Below are positions 16,631 through 25,252 of a stretch of DNA of 64,000 nt, in pieces. A model generated the notes under the pieces. The model ran no database searches and was not told the origin of the DNA. It was given only the letters and a program-made list of their open reading frames with translations. How positions within the stretch are numbered: the first letter of the stretch is position 1; each line of letters starts with the position of its first letter. Source of the stretch: Sphingobacterium sp. ML3W. GTDB taxonomy: Bacteria; Bacteroidota; Bacteroidia; Sphingobacteriales; Sphingobacteriaceae. Position numbers and translations under genes: made by a program. The stretch lies in assembly GCF_000747525.1 (NCBI RefSeq), contig NZ_CP009278.1, forward strand, positions 5,265,011 to 5,329,010, written 5' to 3'.

Positions 16631-18433
16631 TTATTTCTTTTTTTTATTTCCGTCAACCTTATCTTTTTTAAAGATTTTTGATAAAAATCCTTTCGTTTTT
16701 CCAACGGCAGTATTTGCTTTTTCTATGGTCTGTTGAGCACGATCAGCAGAACGCATCAATTTTTCTTCCCGTTCCTTACTAAGACCAATACATTGTTTGA
16801 TTCCGTCTAAGAGACTTTGCCAAACTGTCTTAAAAAAGGTGTGATTTGGATTTCTATGCCAATTAACCTTTCCAGTAATATACTCTCCGGAAAGATTTGG
16901 GTTACTTCCATTAACCAAAAGCTCATTGATTAATAAAGAAACAAGACTTTTATTTTTATGCGTCCCATCTGGATTCTTTTCAAGAATATTAACTTTAAGA
17001 TTATCATAATCAAACTTAAGTTGTCCCCAATTTCTGTAATCATTAGCTTCTATATCAAAGGCAATTTTTTTGATATTTCCGGAAGCAATCTCAACATTTA
17101 ATAATGGTCGTAAAATCTGATTGAACGCAGGAGCCTGCATGGCCCCTAACGTTCCTTTATAACGATGAAAACCTTTGGTAGAGGTCATATCAAAATCGAA
17201 TAGAACATGCAATTTACCGCTATTCATAACCTGAGTAAGGAAATCGACATGCATCCATTTATTTTGAGCAAGACGTGTAGCGTCGTTTGTCATATTCGTG
17301 ATAGTCGCATAGCTTTTATCAAAAGTAATCTTCCCCACTTGGTTGAATTTCCCACTCAGTTCGGAATAACTAATATGCGCATTTTGAAGCAATAAGGTAT
17401 CAAAAGCCAATTGCGTTTTCATATGTTGTAAAGCTTGATGCGGAGATTTTCCAATCTTATTTAATGGCGTGGCTTTATAATGTTTATCTGTATAAATGTC
17501 TAAAATTCCATCTTTCAATTGTGCTTTTGCAGCATAAATCTTTTTATCTCGCAATAATTTATTAAAATCAAATGCTTCGAAACGAACAGTATCAAATTTC
17601 ATTACGACATAGCTTCCTCCTTTGCCCTTTGCTTTATAAAAGGCTGATTTATTCAAAAGAGGTTGATAGGCCACTTTTGTCAACAATATATTACGTTCCT
17701 TTGTATTGATTTTTAACTTATCAAAATCAACTTTATAAAAACCATCAGGTGTTTTATAAGTAAAACCAGGAACTTCAATATCGACCATTTTCGTATGGTA
17801 AAATCTTGTCGCATCTGATATCGAAGTGGAGTCTACCAAAACATCTTGAATTTTGACATTTACTTTCTTTATTTCAAAATCTTGATTTATATTTTTTTGT
17901 CGCTGCGAATACTTAAAGTTCACACCATTCATGGCTATTCCATCTATCTTAATCCTCTTTAATGAATTCTTAATCTTATCATATAAAGGTTTACTTTTCT
18001 CTGTCGACGCAGTATCATTATAAGAATGGTATTCATTTATCATATGGATAACGGGTGTATCTAATACCACATTTTTCAAGTACAGCTCTTTATTCATCAG
18101 CATATCCCGAATAGAGAAATTACGAAATTTCAATTTGCTAACTTCGATTTGAAATCGATTATCTGGTGCTTTTCTAACTCCTTCAAGCTGGCGGTATACA
18201 TTACTATCCGACTTTAAGACAAGATTCTTGACAGTAACATCGCCTAGAGCGAGGTTAATATCTAAATCATCATAGTCTACGGTATATAAACTATCGGTAG
18301 AAGCCATTACTAAATCTTTAAATTTTTGATCTATTATAGGCTTCCAATGCATACTAAAATACCAGACGATACCCCCTAAAACAATCGACAATATAACGAC
18401 GATGCCAATTATCCATTTCCAAAATCCCTTCAT
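16631..18433 (-). CDS. AsmA-like protein with one N-terminal membrane anchor
   Basis: 600 aa. Residues 7-27 form a membrane anchor (WIIGIVVILSIVLGGIVWYF), and the rest is a beta-rich periplasmic region. The 'DLDINLALGDVTVKNLVLKSDS' type opening (about 58-79) is typical of AsmA/DUF748-like lipid-transfer proteins. The tail is lysine-rich (KKDKVDGNKKKK). AsmA-like proteins are thought to bridge the periplasm and carry phospholipids to the outer membrane. This is a family-level inference. It precedes trkH on the same strand, but a link in function is not evident. Confidence 0.7.
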   Translation of the reverse strand: MKGFWKWIIGIVVILSIVLGGIVWYFSMHWKPIIDQKFKDLVMASTDSLYTVDYDDLDINLALGDVTVKNLVLKSDSNVYRQLEGVRKAPDNRFQIEVSKLKFRNFSIRDMLMNKELYLKNVVLDTPVIHMINEYHSYNDTASTEKSKPLYDKIKNSLKRIKIDGIAMNGVNFKYSQRQKNINQDFEIKKVNVKIQDVLVDSTSISDATRFYHTKMVDIEVPGFTYKTPDGFYKVDFDKLKINTKERNILLTKVAYQPLLNKSAFYKAKGKGGSYVVMKFDTVRFEAFDFNKLLRDKKIYAAKAQLKDGILDIYTDKHYKATPLNKIGKSPHQALQHMKTQLAFDTLLLQNAHISYSELSGKFNQVGKITFDKSYATITNMTNDATRLAQNKWMHVDFLTQVMNSGKLHVLFDFDMTSTKGFHRYKGTLGAMQAPAFNQILRPLLNVEIASGNIKKIAFDIEANDYRNWGQLKFDYDNLKVNILEKNPDGTHKNKSLVSLLINELLVNGSNPNLSGEYITGKVNWHRNPNHTFFKTVWQSLLDGIKQCIGLSKEREEKLMRSADRAQQTIEKANTAVGKTKGFLSKIFKKDKVDGNKKKK

Positions 18434-18495
18434 TAAAACACGCTTTTTAGTAAAAACATTTGGTTATTTTTAACTTAAACAAAACAACTTATGGA

Positions 18496-18503
18496 TACTT
18501 TTG
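18496..18503 (+). promoter_or_regulatory. -7 box of the lipoprotein gene promoter
   Basis: TACTTTTG matches TAnnTTTG, 44 bp upstream of the ATG at 18548. No good -33 element was seen. Confidence 0.45.
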
Positions 18504-18547
18504 TTTGATATTCAATAAAAAACTTATTTTTCCTTATTTCGAAGTCC

Positions 18548-19585
18548 ATGTTATCAACAAAAATAAAATTGCTATTCGGTATATCACTGAGCATAATATT
18601 ACTCATTTCTTGTCAAAACAAAAAACATGATATCGGTTTCTATTATTTGAATTCGATTTATAAACCGGACACTGTATCTCAAAAATTAGTAGGGGAACTA
18701 AAAGCCAATTTGTTATTTGTTCGTTTTATGAATATTGATTTTAAAGACAAAGGAATAGAGCCCGTTTTATTATCTCCAGTGTCTTTCGAACAGACCGTAG
18801 ACCATAATCAAGAAATCATACCTGTGGTAACCATTCAACAGCGGATATTTACCGAACTGGATAGTTTACAAATAAGAGGTCTTGCTCATAAAATAGTTCC
18901 ATTTATTACTGATAAGATCAAACAGGGTGGTCAAGATTTCTTTAAAGAATTGCAGTTGGATTGTGACTGGACTACAAATTCTCGTGATAAGTTCTTTTAC
19001 CTACTCGAATATTTACAAAGTGTTCCTGAATTAAATGAGGTTACAGTAACTGCGACATTAAGACTCCAGCAGATAAAGGATATTCAATCCAATGGGATAC
19101 CTCCAGTAAAAAAAGCAACATTGCTGTGTTATAATACCGGAAACATAAATCAATTTGGCAATCATAACTCGATTTTAAATCAGCAAGATTTAACAACTTA
19201 TCTAAGTAGCACATTAAAAAACTATCCCCTACAACTGGACATTGTTTTACCTTTATTCGATAGATATGTAGCCTTTCGTGACCAAAAATATATCGGAATA
19301 TCCAATCATTTCAGTCGCCACGATTTAAATGATAAATCTTTGTTTATTAAAAACCCAAAAACAGACTTATATATTTTAAAGCAAGATCTAGGAAAAGACA
19401 ATCTAAAAAAAGGAGATGTTATTAGACATGAATTCGTTCCTAACGAACAATTGGTCGCAACAGCAAAATTTATAAGCAAGGCGCTTGATGGAAAGCAAAA
19501 TAGTATCATATTTTTCCATTTGGCACCAGAAGTTGTATCTAACTATGAAACTGTAGATTTACAGAAAATTATTTCCGCATTTTAG
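18548..19585 (+). CDS. Lipoprotein of unknown function with possible TIM-barrel fold
   Basis: 345 aa. The N-terminus has a lipoprotein signal ending in LLISC (Cys22), so the mature protein is lipid-anchored. I do not recognise the family with certainty. LQLDCDWTTNSRDKFFYLL (about residues 137-155) resembles the LDxDW strand of GH18-like or glycoside-hydrolase-like TIM barrels, and the alternating helix/strand pattern agrees. An enzymatic role is not proven, since a D-x-D-x-E signature is not complete here. The gene has its own promoter and is flanked by genes on the opposite strand. Confidence 0.75.
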   Translation: MLSTKIKLLFGISLSIILLISCQNKKHDIGFYYLNSIYKPDTVSQKLVGELKANLLFVRFMNIDFKDKGIEPVLLSPVSFEQTVDHNQEIIPVVTIQQRIFTELDSLQIRGLAHKIVPFITDKIKQGGQDFFKELQLDCDWTTNSRDKFFYLLEYLQSVPELNEVTVTATLRLQQIKDIQSNGIPPVKKATLLCYNTGNINQFGNHNSILNQQDLTTYLSSTLKNYPLQLDIVLPLFDRYVAFRDQKYIGISNHFSRHDLNDKSLFIKNPKTDLYILKQDLGKDNLKKGDVIRHEFVPNEQLVATAKFISKALDGKQNSIIFFHLAPEVVSNYETVDLQKIISAF

Positions 19586-19592
19586 CGCAGCA

Positions 19593-19624
19593 TTTCACTC
19601 AATTTTAGTAAAAATTGAGTGAAA
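19593..19624 (+). terminator. Terminator-like hairpin after the lipoprotein gene
   Basis: TTTCACTCAATTTT (19593-19606) pairs with AAAATTGAGTGAAA (19611-19624), a 14-bp stem with a 4-nt loop, 8 bp past the stop codon. No U-run follows, so it may act mainly as an mRNA 3'-end structure. Confidence 0.65.
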
Positions 19625-19753
19625 CATCACTTCAGGTCCGGAATATTCGTATACGCTGTTATTCAGCTTTTTTTTTATTATCCCTCAGCCCAAACCCTCC
19701 TAGTTCGTTAAAGGGTATTACCCATTTTGCATGATTTACTGGAAAGAATCATG

Positions 19754-20674
19754 TTACATCCGATTATTTTCATTATGATAGATACTGAGATAGCTATCGT
19801 AACGAGATGATTCAATAGTACCTTCTTCAACAGCTTCCAAAACAACACAACCAGGTTCACTGATATGCCTACAATTATCAAATCTACACTGATTCATCAG
19901 GGCGCGCATTTCAGGAAAGTAATGTGATAATTCTTGTTTCTCAATATCAACAATCCCCAATTCCCGAATACCTGGAGTATCAATCAATTTTCCGCCAAAC
20001 GGTAAATCATACATTTCCGCAAATGTGGTGGTATGCTTTCCCTTATCAGACCAATCTGAAATATCACCAGTTTTAACAGCATATTCGGGCACAATAGCAT
20101 TGATTAAGGTAGACTTGCCGACACCTGAATGGCCTGAAATTAGGGTGGTTTTGTTTTTTAGTAAATCTTTTAGCAGCTCGATATTAATGCCATGTAGAGC
20201 TGATACTTCATAGCAGGGATATCCTATACGTTCGTATACTCCTTTATAGTCTTGTAAAATAGCAAGTCCCTCATCACTAAACAAATCTAATTTATTGAAA
20301 ATCAAAACAGCAGGAATACTATAGGCTTCCGTTGTGACCAAGAAACGGTCGATAAAGCCAAGGGAAGTCGGTGGCGAAGCCAATGTAACAACTAGAAATG
20401 CCTGATCCAGGTTAGCCCCAATAATTTGCGTCTGCTTCGAAAGGTTTACAGACTTACGGATAATATAATTACGTCTTGGCTCCAAGGTATTGATAACAGC
20501 ACTTTCAAGGTCTGGCTCTACTTCAAAATGTACCCAATCTCCAACAGCAATAGGATTTGTACTCTTGATCCCCTTAGTTCGAAATTTTCCTTTTATACGA
20601 CAATCATAGCGTTGGTTATCTTCGCCCAATACTTGATACCAACTACCCGTAGATTTGGTCACTAATCCTCTCAT
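19754..20674 (-). CDS. rsgA: Small ribosomal subunit biogenesis GTPase
   Basis: 306 aa. It is a circularly permuted GTPase: G4 NKLD (127-130), G5 SAL (158-160), then G1 GHSGVGKS (181-188) and G3 DTPG (232-235). An N-terminal OB-fold (about 1-90) and a C-terminal zinc module with Cys263, Cys268, His270 and Cys276 frame it. RsgA binds the 30S subunit and helps late 16S maturation in the cytosol. All motifs are intact and the length is typical. It is a single gene, read away from the integrated element and the polA stump. Confidence 0.96.
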   Translation of the reverse strand: MRGLVTKSTGSWYQVLGEDNQRYDCRIKGKFRTKGIKSTNPIAVGDWVHFEVEPDLESAVINTLEPRRNYIIRKSVNLSKQTQIIGANLDQAFLVVTLASPPTSLGFIDRFLVTTEAYSIPAVLIFNKLDLFSDEGLAILQDYKGVYERIGYPCYEVSALHGINIELLKDLLKNKTTLISGHSGVGKSTLINAIVPEYAVKTGDISDWSDKGKHTTTFAEMYDLPFGGKLIDTPGIRELGIVDIEKQELSHYFPEMRALMNQCRFDNCRHISEPGCVVLEAVEEGTIESSRYDSYLSIYHNENNRM

Positions 20675-20749
20675 ATAAATTCCTTTTGTGCATATTTCAT
20701 CTTACAAAAATCGGAAAAATTTATTAAACTTAAGGTTTATCGTTTTTAT

Positions 20750-20757
20750 TACCTTTG
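20750..20757 (+). promoter_or_regulatory. -7 box of the probable native polA promoter
   Basis: TACCTTTG is a full TAnnTTTG match, with a predicted start near 20762. The GTG at 20785 would follow after about 23 nt. It now lies outside the left end of the integrated element and reads into it. Confidence 0.55.
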
Positions 20758-20784
20758 TAAGAGTTACCTTAAAATTAGAATTCG

Positions 20785-20808
20785 TGAAAAAACTATTTCT
20801 TTTATAAT
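20785..20808 (+). pseudogene. Severed 5' end of polA (seven codons then stop)
   Basis: GTG AAA AAA CTA TTT CTT TTA TAA encodes (M)KKLFLL and then stops. Codons 2-6 are identical in DNA to polA codons 9-13 (KKLFL) at 26696-26710, and the spacing to the upstream promoter is normal. The simplest reading is that this is the original polA start, cut off by integration. Homologous polA proteins in this phylum begin close to KKLFLLDG, from memory. Confidence 0.65.
20788..20802 (+). repeat. Left attachment core (attL), 15 bp
   Basis: AAAAAACTATTTCTT, identical to 26696-26710. It lies directly after the GTG of the polA stump. Confidence 0.65.
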
Positions 20809-20887
20809 ATAATATTTTGCACCTTTGAAATACCTTTAATGCTATTTAAACGCATATTGTGTTTTATAAAAAGGGTTAAAAATTGGC

Positions 20888-20911
20888 ACTAGGGTATCTA
20901 GTTGGGTATCT
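20888..20911 (+). repeat. 24-bp direct repeat near the left end (arm-type site candidate)
   Basis: Identical to 26616-26639. It contains GGGTATCTA twice, 12 bp apart (20892 and 20904). It lies 27 bp before the integrase ATG and 86 bp inside the left core. The doubled 9-bp unit and the position inside both ends fit integrase arm-binding sites. Confidence 0.7.
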
Positions 20912-20937
20912 AGGCAGACACATAAAATATAAGAGAA

Positions 20938-22197
20938 ATGTTAGAAAAAAATAGGTTACAAGGCATAGGGAACGTATATTTAAAGACTACCAATCCAGTC
21001 AGCAAAAAATGGTATATTTGTTTTAAGTATAAAAATAATTTAAATGAGCCTAAAATCTATCAAAAAACATATGATTTGAATGAAAAGCCCTATGTTATTA
21101 ATGGTGTTGTGAATGACAAAACAACAGTCTTAAAAGCAAGACTAAAAAGAGGGAATGAACTTGTAAGAGAATTACAAGATATGCTAAATGATGTTGAATT
21201 TGATGTTAACAGAGGTGTATTCGTAGAGGATGCAAAAGACATTCTTTTTACTAAATATCTAAATAATTTCATAAAATGGAAAAGTAATAAGGTAAAAGCT
21301 AGTAGTTTGGAAGCTTACCAATCTGTAGTGAATGAAATAATAAAATATTTGAATGATACCAATCAACAAAATGTATCACTAAAAAAAGTAGATATCTACT
21401 TAATAGAAGATTTGGTAAATGAAAAACAAAAGTTATCCAACACCAGAGCTAATTACTATTTAACTGTACTATCCAACTTTTATTCGAAATATCTAATCAA
21501 GTATTTAGCAGTACTAAAACAAGATGAAAATGTAATAAGTAGGTTAGACAGATTTCAGGATGATGACATCACTAAGCACGCACTATTTGCAGATGTTTAC
21601 AAAGTATTTAACATACTGACAGAGCACAAATATTATCTAGGTTTTATGGCTAAAGTAATATTTTACACGCTACACAGGATGGACACCATTACACAATTAC
21701 AATTTAAAGATTTTGACTTAGAGCAAGGGATAATTAATATCCCATCATCCAAAATAAAGACATCCAAAAAGTTAACAATTAGAATATCCAAAAACATTTT
21801 AACAGACATTAAAGATTATGTAAGGTTGCACCAAACGCAACAAAATGATTACTGGTTTGGATACAATAATATGATTAAGAATAAAAAAAATAAAGACAGT
21901 TACAATATTCAAATGTTCGGAAAATACAAATTACCATCTTACACTATTTCCCATCATTATGATGAATTTAGAAAGTTGCAAACAACTGATAAAGATATAT
22001 TCACGCCTAATCATACCTTGTACGGGTTCAAAGCAAATGGTTATAGATTTTATAAAGATGGTGGTGATAGTAAGAAATTTATGCTTACAGATGAACAAAT
22101 TATTAAAATAACTGGACACAGTAACACAGATATTTTAAAAAAATATAGTCGAGAGTATGAAGCAACAATATCTAAAGAAATATGGGATAGTTTATAA
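20938..22197 (+). CDS. Tyrosine recombinase/integrase of the element
   Basis: 419 aa. An N-terminal arm-binding region (about 1-90) and a SAM-like core-binding domain (about 105-200) precede the catalytic domain (about 210-415). Catalytic residues that can be placed are Arg247 (LHRMDT), Lys274 (SSKIKT), His394 (ITGHSN) and Tyr403 (LKKYSREY). The usual HxxR box reads LYGFKANGY (about 361-369), with Lys in place of the second Arg, a variant seen in some Bacteroidota integrases. It should carry out site-specific integration and excision at the repeats that bound the element. It is the first gene of the element, as is usual. Confidence 0.9.
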   Translation: MLEKNRLQGIGNVYLKTTNPVSKKWYICFKYKNNLNEPKIYQKTYDLNEKPYVINGVVNDKTTVLKARLKRGNELVRELQDMLNDVEFDVNRGVFVEDAKDILFTKYLNNFIKWKSNKVKASSLEAYQSVVNEIIKYLNDTNQQNVSLKKVDIYLIEDLVNEKQKLSNTRANYYLTVLSNFYSKYLIKYLAVLKQDENVISRLDRFQDDDITKHALFADVYKVFNILTEHKYYLGFMAKVIFYTLHRMDTITQLQFKDFDLEQGIINIPSSKIKTSKKLTIRISKNILTDIKDYVRLHQTQQNDYWFGYNNMIKNKKNKDSYNIQMFGKYKLPSYTISHHYDEFRKLQTTDKDIFTPNHTLYGFKANGYRFYKDGGDSKKFMLTDEQIIKITGHSNTDILKKYSREYEATISKEIWDSL

Positions 22198-22249
22198 ACT
22201 ATAAAACCTTGTAATAACTCCCTTTTATTAGTATTTAACTACCACATTT

Positions 22250-22272
22250 AGCCCTAATTAAGGGCTTTTTTT
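22250..22272 (+). terminator. Terminator of the integrase gene
   Basis: AGCCCT (22250-22255) pairs with AGGGCT (22261-22266), followed by a T-run. It lies 53 bp past the integrase stop. Confidence 0.85.
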
Positions 22273-22829
22273 ACCCCCTTACACTAGGTATCCCCCTACT
22301 TAATCCCCCTGGAACGCTATTACGCCCACACATGTAAGGGCTACATTACTGAATCGCTCATAAAAATTTTCTATAATTTTTTTCATAGCCATACTAACCC
22401 TTTTTAAGCCCTTATTTCCTGAGCCTACAACTTATGTTACGCTTATATTTAAATACTTTAAAAAGCTGACCTATAGCCTTATTTATGCTTCTATACATTA
22501 GAATATCACAACAATAATAATATCAATAAAGTATATCCCAATACTCAAATATTCATAATTGAATAAATAACATCATAAAAGATTAATTTCAGACAATTAG
22601 GCTAAAACAATACGACTATATATCAGTAAGTTATAAAATAGTTTGAATTTCAAACTTGGTAAAAAACACTTCTTACACTACATTTTATCTTGCAAGCTTA
22701 TGCCACAATACAAGCTAAAAAACAATTAAAATAACATACAATAGGGTCATTAGCATTTGCTACTTGATTCTATCAGTATAAAAAAACTATGTAAGAAATA
22801 AAGATGTAACAAAAATTATTAATAAATAG
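22273..22829. other. Non-coding region of the element with inverted repeats (origin candidate)
   Basis: 557 bp without a gene, between integrase and rep. CCCTTACA (22276-22283) is the exact inverse of TGTAAGGG (22333-22340). The space between them holds CTAGGTATCC, close to the end-repeat unit, and a C-rich run. Further on, AGTTTGA-att-TCAAACT (22640-22656) is a perfect hairpin. The rest is very AT-rich. The position directly before a rolling-circle Rep suits a replication origin or nick site, but no nick motif could be assigned. Confidence 0.45.
22640..22656. repeat. Perfect 7-bp hairpin upstream of rep
   Basis: AGTTTGA, 3-nt loop ATT, TCAAACT. It is a possible operator or part of a double-strand origin. 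Confidence 0.5.
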
Positions 22830-23768
22830 ATGGTAAAAATAACAAGAAATATAAGTAGGAAATTAAGTAGTAAAATATATGGAATAAACATGCTACACAG
22901 TAATACAATAAACAAAAGTAAAGATAATTGTATTGTTACTATTAATGATATAAATACAAAAACAAATACGCTATACGCTAAAGGTTATAGAGGTATGTAT
23001 CAGTACGGCTTATGCATTTTTAACAGTAAACTTAATATAGGGAAAAGTAAGAAATATAATACCTTAGATGAGGCTAAAGAAGCTAAAAGAATCAGTACAA
23101 ATAAGAGTAGATTAAAGCATTATAACAATAATAGAAAACAGTATAAGAAAGATATAGATAAATCGTTATCCCAAATCAATAACAAAAAACTTAGTTGGAT
23201 ATTAGCTAACTTCTTATCAACACATTACCAATTCAATTATTTTACTACACTTACACTAAAACAAATAAGGTTCACCAATAAAGAGATATTTTTTACAATA
23301 AATGATTATGACTATTTAATACAACAAGATTATATACAAAATCAAAAAGATAGCACATTAGAATTTGTGCAACAATGTGTTAACAATTACTTAGATAATA
23401 TTAAATATAAAGGTGTTGGTCTAATAGATTATTATGTTGTCACCTTCGAAAAAAGTATTAAAGGTAATTGGCATGCTCATATAGCAATTAATATTACCAA
23501 TACTAGTAAAGAGTACTGGACATCATATCTAACAAAATATTGGAATTTAGGTATAGGAAAAACAAAAAAGATACGAGTAAATACGGCTACAAAAAAGAAC
23601 ACAGTTAATGTTATCCATTACCTCACAAAAGATGTTAATCACAAAGATTTAGATATTATAACTTGGGATACAAATATTGATAAGGATAGCAAAAGAATAT
23701 TCATAGATGGTGATTTAGATTCTTTAGAAGATATTCAGTATTGGTTAAACACAAATAATGTAGAATAA
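22830..23768 (+). CDS. HUH-endonuclease rolling-circle replication initiator (Rep-like)
   Basis: 312 aa. The three rolling-circle motifs appear in order: motif 1 YFTTLTL (about residues 137-143), motif 2 WHAHIAI with the metal-binding His215-x-His217, and motif 3 VIHYLTKD with Tyr264 and Lys267. One Tyr is present in motif 3, as in plasmid and ssDNA-phage Reps. Such proteins nick one strand, stay bound through Tyr, and start rolling-circle replication or transfer. The protein is Lys/Asn/Ile-rich and the gene is among the poorest in GC of the window. A mobilization relaxase is an alternative, but no mob partner is seen. Confidence 0.75.
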   Translation: MVKITRNISRKLSSKIYGINMLHSNTINKSKDNCIVTINDINTKTNTLYAKGYRGMYQYGLCIFNSKLNIGKSKKYNTLDEAKEAKRISTNKSRLKHYNNNRKQYKKDIDKSLSQINNKKLSWILANFLSTHYQFNYFTTLTLKQIRFTNKEIFFTINDYDYLIQQDYIQNQKDSTLEFVQQCVNNYLDNIKYKGVGLIDYYVVTFEKSIKGNWHAHIAINITNTSKEYWTSYLTKYWNLGIGKTKKIRVNTATKKNTVNVIHYLTKDVNHKDLDIITWDTNIDKDSKRIFIDGDLDSLEDIQYWLNTNNVE

Positions 23769-23841
23769 GTACTTAACTTATTGCCTCACTTACCTATTAC
23801 ACATAAAAAAATTGCCTAAATACTACAACTACATTGTTATC

Positions 23842-23867
23842 AGCCCCTTAATATAGGGGCTTTTTTA
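23842..23867 (+). terminator. Terminator of the rep gene
   Basis: AGCCCC (23842-23847) pairs with GGGGCT (23856-23861) and a T-run follows, 74 bp past the rep stop. Confidence 0.85.
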
Positions 23868-23939
23868 TTGGGTAAAGTTTTTACTTTTACCATTGAAAAA
23901 ATGTAGTGGTCTAAAGTAAGAGAGTATATACTTCTATAA

Positions 23940-24185
23940 TTAGACGTCATCTTCATCCAGAAGTTCCTTAGCTTTTATCTCCAATATATTAGCGATATTG
24001 AATATGATAGATACGTTTGAGTTAACTATGCCTCGTTCCATCCTGCTGATTTGCGAATAGTCTAGGTCTAGTTTGTCTGCAAGTTGTTGTATCGTCCAAC
24101 CTTTCAACTTTCTATGCTTACGGATATTTTTGGATAAAACATTAATTCCATGCTCGTTACGCTTATGCTTTCTATCTTTAGACAT
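23940..24185 (-). CDS. XRE-family HTH regulator of the element
   Basis: 81 aa. The helix-turn-helix is at about residues 31-51 (WTIQQLADKLDLDYSQISR), followed by ERGIVNSNVSIIFNIANIL, the usual XRE/Cro scaffold. It is a small single-domain protein that probably acts as a dimer. It is transcribed against the lipoprotein gene next to it, with a 99-bp shared intergenic space holding the dyad GGGATT-AA-AATCCC. It is a likely repressor of the element's cargo, but its target sites are not known. Confidence 0.88.
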   Translation of the reverse strand: MSKDRKHKRNEHGINVLSKNIRKHRKLKGWTIQQLADKLDLDYSQISRMERGIVNSNVSIIFNIANILEIKAKELLDEDDV

Positions 24186-24211
24186 CTATACAAGAAAAGA
24201 AATACATGCAC

Positions 24212-24242
24212 TTGCTGAAAGGGATTAAAATCCCTATTTTTG
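24212..24242 (+). promoter_or_regulatory. Promoter of the first element lipoprotein
   Basis: TTG (24212-24214), 20 nt, TATTTTTG (24235-24242), a full Bacteroidota pattern, with the 14-bp dyad GGGATTAAAATCCC (24221-24234) between the two boxes. The dyad is a natural operator for the divergent XRE regulator. Confidence 0.7.
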
Positions 24243-24284
24243 TACTGAAAAGAAACTACGTCATTAAATTAATCCTTTTTTAAA

Positions 24285-25202
24285 ATGTTAAAATCAATTA
24301 TTTTTAAGTTTTTCGTTCTTGTTATGTTTTCAACGTTCGTCGGTTGTTCAAAGGAAAAAACTCCTGTAGAAGATGGCGAAAAAGAAAATATTATTGTTGT
24401 AAACGATATTCGTTTTGAATCTCAAAGTGGTAAAGCTATTATCAGTTCTAAAGTTCAATTAACAGTGAAGGTATTTCCAGAAAATGCAACGAATAAAAAG
24501 GTAAAATGGGAGTCAAACAATCATAATGTCGCTACAGTCAGCCAAGATGGTCTAGTGACGACATATAAAAAAGGGATAGCTGAAATAACAGCTACTTCTG
24601 AAAGCGGTAGCAAGTCTGCCGTTTACAGACTTGATGTAAGTTTAGTAGCTGTAGAGCAGATTTTTACTTATAGTAATTTTTATACAGTTATGGTAGGTGA
24701 CAAAGAGCCAATTGAGGTTAAAATCACTCCCGAGAATCCTGAAAATCCTAAATTAATTTGGGAAAGTTCGGATGCGAGAATAGCATCCATTGGAGAGGAT
24801 GGAATAATTAGTGGAATTGCGAAAGGAGCTACCAAAATAAAAGTATCGTCACAAAGCAATCCTGATATCTTTAAAATTGTTGAGGTCTTTGTAATTCAAA
24901 GCCCAAATGAACTAATTGAGTTAGATTTACAAAATATAAATTATAAAAGCAATAATGGTTATATAACGGGAACATGTGAACTTTTAATAAAGCCTTATAT
25001 TCATTTTGTGGACAATGTAAGTAATTGTGAATTAAGTATTTTTGATGGGAATGATGTATTGGTAAAGAAAACCAACATAAAACCAATTGGTGGTTCTATG
25101 ACGATTCAAGGAATTAAATTTGATTATACATATAAGCCGTATTTTAGCATTAAATATACTTATCGAGGTAAAGAATATGTCAAAACACTGAAAATTAATT
25201 AA
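24285..25202 (+). CDS. Lipoprotein with two bacterial Ig-like (BIG2-type) domains
   Basis: 305 aa. The lipoprotein signal ends in STFVGC (Cys21). Two BIG2-like repeats follow at about residues 38-118 and 122-206, each with the pattern 'xWeSsxxxvAxVsxdGlvtxxxkGxxxI' (KWESNNHNVATVSQDGL and IWESSDARIASIGEDGI). A third beta-rich domain fills about 210-305. The protein is probably anchored at the outer membrane. Such proteins bind carbohydrates or surfaces, but the ligand is unknown. It is transcribed from a promoter with an operator-like dyad. It may be cargo of the element that alters the host surface. Confidence 0.85.
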   Translation: MLKSIIFKFFVLVMFSTFVGCSKEKTPVEDGEKENIIVVNDIRFESQSGKAIISSKVQLTVKVFPENATNKKVKWESNNHNVATVSQDGLVTTYKKGIAEITATSESGSKSAVYRLDVSLVAVEQIFTYSNFYTVMVGDKEPIEVKITPENPENPKLIWESSDARIASIGEDGIISGIAKGATKIKVSSQSNPDIFKIVEVFVIQSPNELIELDLQNINYKSNNGYITGTCELLIKPYIHFVDNVSNCELSIFDGNDVLVKKTNIKPIGGSMTIQGIKFDYTYKPYFSIKYTYRGKEYVKTLKIN

Positions 25203-25252
25203 TATGTATCGAAATCAGGATTAAAATAAAATATTCCATTAAAATTTAAAAA

